The translations under genes were made by a program, and so were the position numbers. From Promethearchaeota archaeon (GTDB lineage: Archaea > Asgardarchaeota > Lokiarchaeia > Sigynarchaeales > SOKP01): a DNA stretch of 13,296 nt. The stretch covers positions 1 through 13,296 of the forward strand of contig DAOUUT010000079.1 in the NCBI GenBank assembly GCA_030668025.1, written 5' to 3'. The notes under the pieces were generated by a model that saw nothing but the letters and a program-made list of their open reading frames with translations, was not told the origin of the DNA and did not search any database. Shown one piece after another: positions 1 through 6,071 of the stretch (its first letter is position 1; every line of letters begins with the position of its first letter).

Positions 1-1167
1 GCAAAATTAGCAGCAAAAGAAATTAACGAAGCTGGTGGTATTGTTGTTGACGGAGATACATATTACATTGGAATTACAGCCGATGATACTGACGAATCTA
101 ACCCTTCTCTCGATACAGCCAAAGGCGTTGCTGCTGCAGAAAGAATCATTAATTATAAGAATGTCCAATTCCTTACAGGTGGATTCAGAACTGAATCATT
201 AGCAGTCTATTTAGAGGAAGTCATGGATGCTTCTATTCCATTTATCGGTACAGGCGCTGCTACTGATAGTTTTTGCCAGAATGTCCTTGACGATTACGAT
301 ACATACAAATATTTCTTTAGAAATATGCCTATTAACTCATCCGCTTTAGGGGCAGAAATTATTGCCTTTTTAGCATATTATGCTGGCGCATTATCAGGTC
401 CCTATTATGCTGACAAACCGATAACTAAATTTGGTATTCTCTACGAAGACTTAGATTGGACAGAGCCTCTGGTCGCTGCGCTTGAATCTTATCTTCCCCT
501 CTATGGTTTAACTGAAGTTGCTAAGGTAGCTTATCCGATCACCGCTACACAGAGCGAAATGGATGGTTTTATGACAACAATCAATAACAATGATACGCAA
601 ATTTTGATCCCTGTTATTTCCGCTCAGGGTGGTATACTGATGATGAGTTCTTATGCGGCACAAAAACCCGGATTTGTTGTAATTGGTATTGATGTTCAAT
701 CCCAATTAGATTCGTTCTGGGATGATTCTAATGAGAATTGTGAATTTGAAACTGTATTACAATCGTTACATCGCACAAATAAAACTGCTGTATCCATACC
801 ATTTTGGGACGCTTATATAGAAGAATATGATCATGAACCACTTTATACGGCAGTAGGCAGTTACGATGCGATAAACATGTACGCTTGGGCAATTGAAGAA
901 GCCCAATCATTCGACGCGGATATAATTGTCACGACATTGGAAACAATCACAACAGCAAACCCTCTTCCAGGAGCAGGTGGAAACGGTGCTTTCACAGCAA
1001 GTCACGATGTTCAGGAAGGATATCCGTATGGATATACTCTATTTTGTCAATGGCAAGCAGCTGGAACAAAAATCGTAGTACCTTCCTTTGGTTCAATTTA
1101 CCCTCCTGAAATAGCAACGGGGGTATATCAATTACCTGATTGGGCCGGATGGGAATTTAATGATTAA
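1..1167 (+). CDS. ABC transporter substrate-binding protein, Leu/Ile/Val type (5' partial)
   Basis: The frame is open from the first base of the window to the TAA at 1165-1167, so the N-terminus, including any signal peptide or lipobox, lies outside; 388 residues are visible. The ATG at 223 is internal, because the upstream residues fit the family: an AAKEINEAGG segment at the start is the usual first-helix motif of type I periplasmic binding proteins (Peripla_BP_6, LivJ-like), followed by GVAAAERII and a TGGFRTES strand-turn. Downstream elements such as PFIGTGAATD and YTAVGSYDAINMYAWAIEEA also fit the two-lobed fold. Such proteins capture amino acids or other small organic solutes outside the cell for an ABC importer. 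No permease or ATPase gene is visible, so the partners would be upstream or elsewhere, and the ligand cannot be assigned. A T-rich tract follows the stop. Confidence 0.85.
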   Translation, partial: AKLAAKEINEAGGIVVDGDTYYIGITADDTDESNPSLDTAKGVAAAERIINYKNVQFLTGGFRTESLAVYLEEVMDASIPFIGTGAATDSFCQNVLDDYDTYKYFFRNMPINSSALGAEIIAFLAYYAGALSGPYYADKPITKFGILYEDLDWTEPLVAALESYLPLYGLTEVAKVAYPITATQSEMDGFMTTINNNDTQILIPVISAQGGILMMSSYAAQKPGFVVIGIDVQSQLDSFWDDSNENCEFETVLQSLHRTNKTAVSIPFWDAYIEEYDHEPLYTAVGSYDAINMYAWAIEEAQSFDADIIVTTLETITTANPLPGAGGNGAFTASHDVQEGYPYGYTLFCQWQAAGTKIVVPSFGSIYPPEIATGVYQLPDWAGWEFND

Positions 1168-1198
1168 ATTGTAAAAGCAAAAATTAATTACAAATCTC

Positions 1199-1218
1199 TT
1201 TTTTTTTTATTTTATTTT
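1199..1218 (+). terminator. T-tract terminator after the substrate-binding protein gene
   Basis: A run of ten T followed by two shorter T runs begins 32 bases after the stop codon at 1167. Archaeal RNA polymerase stops at such tracts without a strong hairpin. Called from base composition and position only. Confidence 0.45.
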
Positions 1219-1267
1219 AATAACTTGATTTACTTAATTGAAGTCAAATTGAAACCAACATATTTAT

Positions 1268-1394
1268 AAATTTCATGTTTTTTGTTGTAGAATATTAGGA
1301 AGCTTTCCTAATATCCATCTTTCGCCATAATTTAACGAAAGATCTCATCCAAATTATTAAGTTTCGTATTTCTTAAAATAGTGGCCAAAATACT
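1268..1394 (+). repeat. 127-bp structured intergenic repeat, copy 1 (candidate ncRNA)
   Basis: This stretch aligns without gaps to 3064-3190 at 117 of 127 positions, in the same orientation. Hairpin 1 pairs 1292-1301 with 1305-1314 (10 bp, 3-base loop). Hairpin 2 pairs 1317-1324 with 1336-1343 (8 bp, 11-base loop). A weaker 5-bp stem pairs 1357-1361 with 1372-1376. The right part, 1337-1384, is identical in both copies. Frames on either strand are interrupted by stops at matching places, so it is probably not a gene fragment. No terminal inverted repeats or target duplications are visible. The + strand is preferred because changes in hairpin 1 give G-U pairs in + strand RNA. Function is unknown. 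Confidence 0.7.
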
Positions 1395-1567
1395 GATATC
1401 TCGCATATCCTTGACCTTCGAGTTGGTATATATTATTACAAACATTTTTTATAAAAAACTTAATTTTTTTTTTTCTAATAATATGCTTTTTAAAATATAA
1501 TGAAATCATTAAGATATTGGAATCGTTGGTAATTATTTAGCTAAAATTTAAGTTTTATTCGGAATAA

Positions 1568-2518
1568 TTAGCTGTTATATTTTATATTGAAACCTTCAAC
1601 CTCGTTAACAATTTTATTTTTAACTAAATCAAATACAATTTTAAGAGAGTACATATGATTTGACATAAAACTTTCAGCTAAAAATAATATCACAATGATG
1701 TTCTTTTCATCTTTCTCGATAATTGGTGTAATAAATTCCCATTTGGAAAAAAAAGGATATTTCTTACTTAACAAAACTGCTTTTTCAAACAATTTCATTT
1801 CATTGGAAAACAGTTTTATTTCAGATTCTATTAATTTAGAATTCTTCGAACGAAATTGGAATTTTTTAATTAGTTTAAATGATATAATTTCCTCTGATTT
1901 CTTATTTTCGTAAACTAAATAAGTGAAAGGAATAATTCCTGGAATGTAATACATATTTTTAGGTAATCTGAATTGGACCCATATTTTGGTTAAAAGTCGA
2001 TAAGTAAAATACACGACATAAAAACCTAAAAAATAATATACCAAAGGTGAAAAATATAACTCTGGCCAGAGGAAGAAAATTATAAAGTAAAACAATATAA
2101 TGCTTACAGATATAGTTGCTAAGAAAATATTTATTGCCCTATCGATAAAAAATCGATATCTTTTTTTTGAAAATGGGTACAAAATCGGAATCTTGGAGGC
2201 TGTAAGAAAATCGAGTATATTGTGCAAACTATAAAATAAGAATCCGATTAACCATGCTAGAAAGAACTGTTCACCTGTAATTATTGAAAATATACTTCCT
2301 GTAATCGCAGTAATAATTGCCGCATAGGAAAAAGAATGTGAAATTCCTTTATGTGCTAAAAGATTTGATTTTTTTATTAATTGTAATGGTTCTAAAATGA
2401 TGTCAAAGTCAGCTAAAACAGACATCACACCAGCGTATAAGACAACACTAAAACTCAATTTATTCAGAGTGAAAATGCTAATCAATATTCCAATTAAAAA
2501 ATGAGAGAAGAAATCCAT
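1568..2518 (-). CDS. Membrane-bound metal-dependent hydrolase, YdjM/DUF457 family
   Basis: 316 residues from an ATG at 2518. The N-terminal half carries the family's spaced His/Asp residues: His6 in the first segment, LADFDI with Asp37 and Asp39, HKGISHSF with His56 and His61, and HNILDFLTASKIPIL with His99 and Asp103. These are the metal-ligand motifs of YdjM/DUF457 (also called LexA-binding membrane hydrolase) proteins. Hydrophobic segments alternate with them (about residues 5-35, 65-95 and 130-175), so the protein sits in the membrane. The last 140 residues are more polar and have no recognised domain. The natural substrate of this family is not known. It is 52 bases downstream of arsC on the same strand and may be the last gene of the arsenic operon or a bystander. 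No strong ribosome site precedes the start. Confidence 0.75.
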   Translation of the reverse strand: MDFFSHFLIGILISIFTLNKLSFSVVLYAGVMSVLADFDIILEPLQLIKKSNLLAHKGISHSFSYAAIITAITGSIFSIITGEQFFLAWLIGFLFYSLHNILDFLTASKIPILYPFSKKRYRFFIDRAINIFLATISVSIILFYFIIFFLWPELYFSPLVYYFLGFYVVYFTYRLLTKIWVQFRLPKNMYYIPGIIPFTYLVYENKKSEEIISFKLIKKFQFRSKNSKLIESEIKLFSNEMKLFEKAVLLSKKYPFFSKWEFITPIIEKDEKNIIVILFLAESFMSNHMYSLKIVFDLVKNKIVNEVEGFNIKYNS

Positions 2519-2570
2519 TTAATATCGAGTTATTAAATTAAGATCAGTTTTTTAAATTTCATATTTAAAA

Positions 2571-3005
2571 TTAATAATTTACAATTCCTCTTTCTTTTAG
2601 CCATAATTTAACGTGTTCATGTATTTTATCTCGAATTTCTCTGAATTTGATAAGTTTTTCATTCTCTGTGCCCTCAAACGAAGCAGGGTCTTCAAAAGGC
2701 CAAAATAATTTAATTTCCACACCGGGAATAATAGGGCACATTTCTTCCGCTTTTTGACAGACCGTGATTACAATTTTAAAATGAATTTTATCGAGATATT
2801 GGTTTAACGATTTTGAATGATGGCTACTCATATCATAGCCAATTTCCTCCATAACTTTAATTGTGTAAGGATTAACTCCTTTAGGCACAAATCCCGCACT
2901 ATAGATGTCAAAACGCTTGCTCGCATATCTTTTTAAAAAAGCTTCTGCCATTTGACTGCGTACTGAATTTCCCGTACAAAGAACAATTAATTTAGTTTTA
3001 TTCAA
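2571..3005 (-). CDS. arsC: Arsenate reductase, thioredoxin-coupled low-MW phosphatase type
   Basis: 144 residues. The N-terminal P-loop is CTGNSVRSQMAE with nucleophile Cys10 and Arg16 (CX5R). The redox pair Cys83 and Cys90 lies in VITVCQKAEEMC, and the acid Asp106 is in FEDPASFEG. This is the Cys10/Cys82/Cys89/Asp105 arrangement known for S. aureus pI258 ArsC, so it should reduce As(V) to As(III) in the cytoplasm using thioredoxin-type reductant. Length is normal for the family. The start is TTG at 3005, because an in-frame TGA lies just upstream and the next Met (Met19) is inside the P-loop region. A strong ribosome site instead serves an out-of-frame ATG at 3016 (see mini-ORF). Repeat copy 2 lies 58 bases upstream. 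It supplies arsenite to Acr3, encoded at the head of the same strand cluster. Confidence 0.93.
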   Translation of the reverse strand: MNKTKLIVLCTGNSVRSQMAEAFLKRYASKRFDIYSAGFVPKGVNPYTIKVMEEIGYDMSSHHSKSLNQYLDKIHFKIVITVCQKAEEMCPIIPGVEIKLFWPFEDPASFEGTENEKLIKFREIRDKIHEHVKLWLKERGIVNY

Positions 3006-3016
3006 ACTTCAATCAT
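3002..3016 (-). other. Four-codon mini-ORF (MIEV) overlapping the arsC start
   Basis: On the minus strand an ATG at 3016 opens ATG ATT GAA GTT TGA. Its stop (3004-3002) overlaps the TTG start of arsC (3005-3003) by two bases. The GGAG at 3027-3024 is ideally spaced, seven bases, for this ATG rather than for the TTG. It could be a coupling leader peptide, or the sign of a one-base loss that would otherwise join ATG to arsC. Confidence 0.35.
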
Positions 3017-3027
3017 CTCTCTTCTCC
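3017..3027 (-). promoter_or_regulatory. Ribosome binding site upstream of arsC
   Basis: GGAGAAGAGAG on the minus strand. The GGAG core is seven bases from the mini-ORF ATG at 3016 and 18 bases from the arsC TTG, so it decides the start question in favour of initiation at the ATG, with arsC reached by coupling or reinitiation, or through a sequence error. Confidence 0.45.
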
Positions 3028-3063
3028 AATCTTAATTTAGCTTGTTTTCACATTTGTGTTGAC

Positions 3064-3190
3064 AAATTTCATGTTTTTTATTGTAGAATATTAGGAGGCC
3101 TTCCTAATGTCCATCTTTCACCATCATTTACTGAAAGATCTCATCCAAATTATTAAGTTTCGTATTTCTTAAAATAGTGGGCAAAAAACT
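3064..3190 (+). repeat. 127-bp structured intergenic repeat, copy 2 (candidate ncRNA)
   Basis: Second copy of the repeat at 1268-1394, between the MoaD-like gene and arsC and in the same orientation as copy 1. Ten substitutions and no indels separate them. In hairpin 2 a G-C pair of copy 1 (1324/1336) is an A-T pair here (3120/3132), which preserves the stem. In hairpin 1 two A-T/T-A pairs became G-T/T-G. T-rich sequence (3195-3212) follows on the + strand and could end a + transcript, which would be antisense to the arsC leader. If read on the minus strand instead, it would form the arsC 5' leader. Confidence 0.7.
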
Positions 3191-3266
3191 CATTATTTTT
3201 TCCGTATTTTTTACGAATAAATGTCTTAAAATTTCCGATATCAAGTCTATTTTTCACTTTTTCTCA

Positions 3267-3641
3267 TCAGCACCCAACATCTGGTTGTAATTGGATTACA
3301 CTATCTGGATATAGGTTAAATTCTATGTTTTCTCGAATTGGGTTAAATCTACGCATAATTCCATCTTCGTCAGGACCATAAGCATAAATTCCTACATCGT
3401 CATATATAGAATTATCTTCGAAATTTACAAACAGCTGAAGATAATTGTGAATGTACCCCTCATTTATAGGAAATATAGATTCCTTAGGGACTTCCTTCTC
3501 TATTTTATCAACCATCGCTAAGGCTTCGATAAATGAAGCGTTATCTTTAATGTAAACGGTATATTTTTTTCCTTGTTGTAGCCCCTTAGTAGGTATGCTA
3601 ATTTCAAAATTGATTTTTTTAATTTTTTTTAACCTCCACAA
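3267..3641 (-). CDS. MoaD/ubiquitin-like beta-grasp protein ending in Gly-Cys
   Basis: 124 residues from the only canonical start (TTG at 3641). A perfect GGAGG lies inside this frame at 3637-3633, so translation more likely begins at ATT 3623, nine bases after it, giving 118 residues beginning KKINFEIS. The layout suggests a MoaD/ThiS-type beta-grasp: a strand-helix (YTVYIKDNASFIEALAMVDK), a YLQLFVN strand, and an end (YPDSVIQLQPDVGC) that lines up with the MoaD tail pattern DEVAFLPPVSGG. Unlike sulfur carriers, whose C-terminal Gly-Gly becomes a thiocarboxylate, this one ends Gly-Cys. No E1-like activating enzyme is in the window. It follows the CxC thioredoxin-fold gene by 21 bases or so, and is likely in the same operon. 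Family assignment is by pattern only; a role in sulfur or thiol transfer to metal(loid) chemistry is inference. Confidence 0.5.
   Translation of the reverse strand: MWRLKKIKKINFEISIPTKGLQQGKKYTVYIKDNASFIEALAMVDKIEKEVPKESIFPINEGYIHNYLQLFVNFEDNSIYDDVGIYAYGPDEDGIMRRFNPIRENIEFNLYPDSVIQLQPDVGC
3631..3637 (-). promoter_or_regulatory. Strong Shine-Dalgarno inside the TTG-initiated frame of the MoaD-like gene
   Basis: GGAGGTT on the minus strand is one of the best ribosome sites in the window. It begins one base after the TTG codon at 3641-3639, so it cannot serve that start. In-frame ATT at 3623 is nine bases downstream. No ATG or GTG in frame is suitably placed. Confidence 0.55.
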
Positions 3642-3662
3642 AATTTATTTTAAAATAAAGAT

Positions 3663-3941
3663 CTACATTAAATTTTTTTCCTTAAGTAAATTTGGCAATT
3701 CTTTTTTAAGTAAATAGGAAGCACTAAATTTCTTTTTTCCGTCAATAACGACGCAATTCCCGTGTAGCTTTAATTTGCGGGCTTCTTCGGAGTTCAAGTT
3801 TTTTGTATTATAGTCAATATTTTTCATATAAGGAGTAAGTATTTCAAACATCCGATTCATAAAATCGTCCCATATGCATGCACATGCGTCTAAAGGAACG
3901 TAAATATCTACTTTTAATTTATTATCGTGTTGTTGCGTCAT
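3663..3941 (-). CDS. Small thioredoxin-fold protein with CxC motif
   Basis: 92 residues from ATG 3941. A longer reading from ATG 4049 is open but overlaps the ferredoxin gene by 65 bases and adds a segment without fold features, so the shorter start is chosen. The order suggests a thioredoxin-like fold: first strand VDIYVPLDAC, Cys20-Ala-Cys22 at the place of the active-site turn, helix FMNRMFEILTPYM, strand NIDYNTKN, then GNCVVIDGKK, where Cys63 occupies the position usually held by the cis-Pro loop, and a closing Leu-rich helix. Small thioredoxin-like proteins are common beside arsenite permeases in anaerobes. This one lacks CxxC, so simple disulfide reductase activity is uncertain; binding As(III), Hg(II) or passing thiols to ArsC or HgcB are possible roles. 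It lies 43 bases after the ferredoxin gene. I do not recognise a named family. Confidence 0.6.
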   Translation of the reverse strand: MTQQHDNKLKVDIYVPLDACACIWDDFMNRMFEILTPYMKNIDYNTKNLNSEEARKLKLHGNCVVIDGKKKFSASYLLKKELPNLLKEKNLM

Positions 3942-3984
3942 AGTTCTTATCAAATTTAATCTAATTTGAACTTTATATTTGTTT

Positions 3985-4314
3985 TTATGAGCAATTACAA
4001 CTGTTTCCTTTGCTTTTTTCCTGTCTTCGCGCGTTCCATAAACATCCACATCCTACATGCTCTTGCATAATAATAGCATGAGTAGGGCAGTTTCTTTGAC
4101 AAGCACTACATTCAGTACAGAGTTCTGGATTCTTTATTTCATATTTTCCATTATCACTTTGTTTAGGTAGACCAAAAGGGCATACTTCGGCACATAGCCC
4201 ACAACCAGTACATAATGGCTCGTTAATAAGAATTCTAATCCCAAGAACATTTAATATATTTTGTACTTTATCAGTACCATCACTACAACATGAATTTTGA
4301 TTTGATTCTGTCAT
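3985..4314 (-). CDS. hgcB: HgcB-like 2[4Fe-4S] ferredoxin
   Basis: 109 residues. Two CX2CX2CX3C clusters are present: Cys35/38/41/45 (CTGCGLCAEVCP) and Cys66/69/72/76 (CTECSACQRNCP). After the second, HVGCGCLW (Cys89, Cys91) lies where HgcB proteins carry a conserved GVGC cysteine. The tail ends with Cys106-Asn-Cys108 in place of the C-terminal vicinal Cys pair of known HgcB, and the N-terminus has an additional Cys9-Cys10. HgcB is the electron donor that re-reduces the HgcA corrinoid to Co(I) and probably hands Hg(II) to it through its C-terminal thiols. The gene starts 25 bases after the HgcA-fusion gene, the normal hgcA-hgcB order. Cysteine content (14) is high for a dicluster ferredoxin. 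Assignment rests on motifs plus adjacency; a generic ferredoxin is the alternative. Confidence 0.8.
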   Translation of the reverse strand: MTESNQNSCCSDGTDKVQNILNVLGIRILINEPLCTGCGLCAEVCPFGLPKQSDNGKYEIKNPELCTECSACQRNCPTHAIIMQEHVGCGCLWNARRQEKSKGNSCNCS

Positions 4315-4339
4315 TTTTATCAGATTTATGATTTTTTTT

Positions 4340-6007
4340 TTAATTTATTATATTTAACATAAAAAATATTATATTTATTCCTAATAGAATTACAACTAAA
4401 ATTATTAGAGTACGATTTATTTTTCTAAAAACAGGATATTCTGCTTGAATTTCTTTTGGGCTGGTTGACATCGTAGAACCGCTAAATGACATCGTGGAAA
4501 AGAATGTTATCCAGAAATATACAACAAAGTTCAAGAGTAAATATAGATATGAACTATGAAATATCCAAGAAATAGCCCCTATAAAAAATATGCTAAAACA
4601 TCCAAAAAATACAGATTTAACAATAAATTTACGGGTAAATTTAGAGAGTGGAAAGAAGATTGATATTATTGCATTTGAGAGAATAATCCATATTACTAAT
4701 TCTCCAAGCCACCATATGATAGCGACGTTATTCAAGGCGATAAAAGAAAGTAAAATTGCCATTATCGGAATTAAAAAGATTTTTCGGAATAAAAACGTAG
4801 TATGCGTGATTCCAGCACGAATTCGATGAGTCAAAGTAAATTTGGCAAGTTTCATAGAATCTGGTTTTCGAACTGGTCGCTCGGATAAAAATTGCTTTAA
4901 ATCTTTTGACCAAACAGGGCCGTATTTTACTTTGAAAGGAAATTTTTCGGGTAATTGAGGTATAGCAATCCCTCCTGCTGAGAGTTGGGGAAGAATTAAG
5001 GTCTTTTTCTCGGAAACTACAAGAATATCTGTTGCTTCAATGGCTTCTAGTAGCTGTTTGTTGCCAAAATCATCTCCTCGAGCAGCGCACCATACATTAA
5101 TACCATTAGAATCCAAACATAAAACCCACGCGTCAATACCATGTAAATCGCGCATTAATTTTATGTAAGTATAGTCGTAATTAGCCGTTACGATAATAGG
5201 AGAATTGTTATTGGGATTACCAGATTTATATATTCCTGGTTCTATTGGAACTCTATCTATCTGCCCAGTAAAAAGACATCGGTAAATTCTTAATTGCGAA
5301 ACAAGTCCTTTAAACTTCTTTGTTTTAGGACGATAATAATCGGGTTCATCTTCTCCGTTATCGTCAATTTTTAACAATTCAATTGCTTGAATTGAACCGT
5401 GCTTCCACTTCTTTTGGTTTCCGATCTTAAAACCTAATGGTTCAATATAATTGAAAAACCATTTAACTAAAAATGTACTTTTTAAACGAAGACGGCGCAG
5501 TTTTTTTTTGAACCACCACCTTTTTATTTTAAAACTTACCTTCCAAAAACCTGAAGGAACAAACTCTCCGGCTAATATCAACCGGCCATTTGGTTTTAGT
5601 GCTTTCCAGGCGTTTCTAAGAAATATTTGTTGCTCTAACGGGCGAAGTTCTGATAATAGAAATGTGCTGACAATTAAATCTAACGATCTCTTTTCAACGG
5701 GTAAATCCGTAAATGAACCTAATCGGTACAATAGCGAACCATTTTCTAAAGTATCGGAGTATTTCTGCTTAGCATAATTAATCATTTGAATGTTATTATC
5801 AATTGCAACTACAATATTTCCTTTTGAAACCATTTTTGAAGCTAATGAACCCGTCCCAGATCCAATTTCTAAAATTGATTGATCTGATTGAATTTGATCC
5901 AATACCCAGCTATGAACATTAACATTCACCCCTTTCGTAAGTGAAGTAAACTTCGAATCGTAAGTCTCTGGTTCTTCCTCTAATTTACGCATAAAAGCTA
6001 CAGCCAT
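4340..6007 (-). CDS. hgcA: SAM-methyltransferase / HgcA corrinoid protein fusion
   Basis: 555 residues from ATG 6007, preceded by an AGGT ribosome site. Residues about 25-210 form a class I SAM-dependent methyltransferase: motif I ILEIGSGTGSLA (45-56), acidic end of strand 2 VVAIDNN, motif IV LDLIVSTFLLSE, and LKPNGRLILAGEF. This domain has no cysteine, so it is not a standard ArsM. After a charged linker (about 212-240) comes an HgcA domain: GIYKSGNPNNNSPIIVTANY, GIDAWVLCLDSNGINVWCAA with the presumed cobalt-ligand Cys307, TLILPQL, and KYGPVWSKDL. Hydrophobic segments (about 405-450, 465-500, 533-553) and an FSGSTMSTSP loop match the HgcA membrane domain. HgcA transfers a methyl group from methyl-corrinoid to Hg(II). 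The canonical WCAAGK is WCAARG here. Typical HgcA is about 340 residues with no methyltransferase. It sits between acr3 and the HgcB-like gene, so As or Hg are candidate substrates. Confidence 0.82.
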   Translation of the reverse strand: MAVAFMRKLEEEPETYDSKFTSLTKGVNVNVHSWVLDQIQSDQSILEIGSGTGSLASKMVSKGNIVVAIDNNIQMINYAKQKYSDTLENGSLLYRLGSFTDLPVEKRSLDLIVSTFLLSELRPLEQQIFLRNAWKALKPNGRLILAGEFVPSGFWKVSFKIKRWWFKKKLRRLRLKSTFLVKWFFNYIEPLGFKIGNQKKWKHGSIQAIELLKIDDNGEDEPDYYRPKTKKFKGLVSQLRIYRCLFTGQIDRVPIEPGIYKSGNPNNNSPIIVTANYDYTYIKLMRDLHGIDAWVLCLDSNGINVWCAARGDDFGNKQLLEAIEATDILVVSEKKTLILPQLSAGGIAIPQLPEKFPFKVKYGPVWSKDLKQFLSERPVRKPDSMKLAKFTLTHRIRAGITHTTFLFRKIFLIPIMAILLSFIALNNVAIIWWLGELVIWIILSNAIISIFFPLSKFTRKFIVKSVFFGCFSIFFIGAISWIFHSSYLYLLLNFVVYFWITFFSTMSFSGSTMSTSPKEIQAEYPVFRKINRTLIILVVILLGINIIFFMLNIIN

Positions 6008-6071
6008 TATTTTCAGACCTATTACAGTATTTTTTTATTTTTTTATTCAAAACTAAAAAATTATTTAAAAC

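Larger units (their letters stand above)
1168..1567. other. 400-base non-coding region between convergent genes
   Basis: No plausible gene is seen here. It holds the T-tract at 1199-1218, the first copy of the 127-bp repeat (1268-1394), and AT-rich sequence from 1395 to 1567. The last part includes a simple T6-AT-A6 palindrome (1445-1458) and an eleven-T run (about 1465-1475). These could end transcription from either side, because the genes on both flanks converge on this gap. A TATA-like TTTATAAAT (about 1263-1271) lies at the left edge of the repeat. Confidence 0.6.

Noticed and set aside
1268..1394. Repeat as a decayed protein-coding fragment (minus frame containing LRNTKLNNLDEI).
   Set aside because: Both copies carry stop codons at the same places and differ in ways that preserve hairpin pairing rather than a protein frame.
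1268..1394. Repeat as an archaeal C/D box RNA or a miniature transposon.
   Set aside because: Conserved C and D boxes are absent from both copies, and no terminal inverted repeats or target duplications border either copy.
1445..1458. T6-AT-A6 perfect palindrome.
   Set aside because: Low-complexity sequence in a very AT-rich gap; expected by chance and not treated as a specific site.
3663..4049. Longer reading of the thioredoxin-fold gene from ATG 4049.
   Set aside because: It overlaps the ferredoxin gene by 65 bases in another frame, where the ferredoxin's Cys-rich tail is clearly real, and the added residues have no fold features. ATG 3941 gives a normal small thioredoxin-like protein.
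5372..5935. Calling the methyltransferase half ArsM (arsenite methyltransferase).
   Set aside because: ArsM needs three or four conserved cysteines for As(III); this domain contains none.
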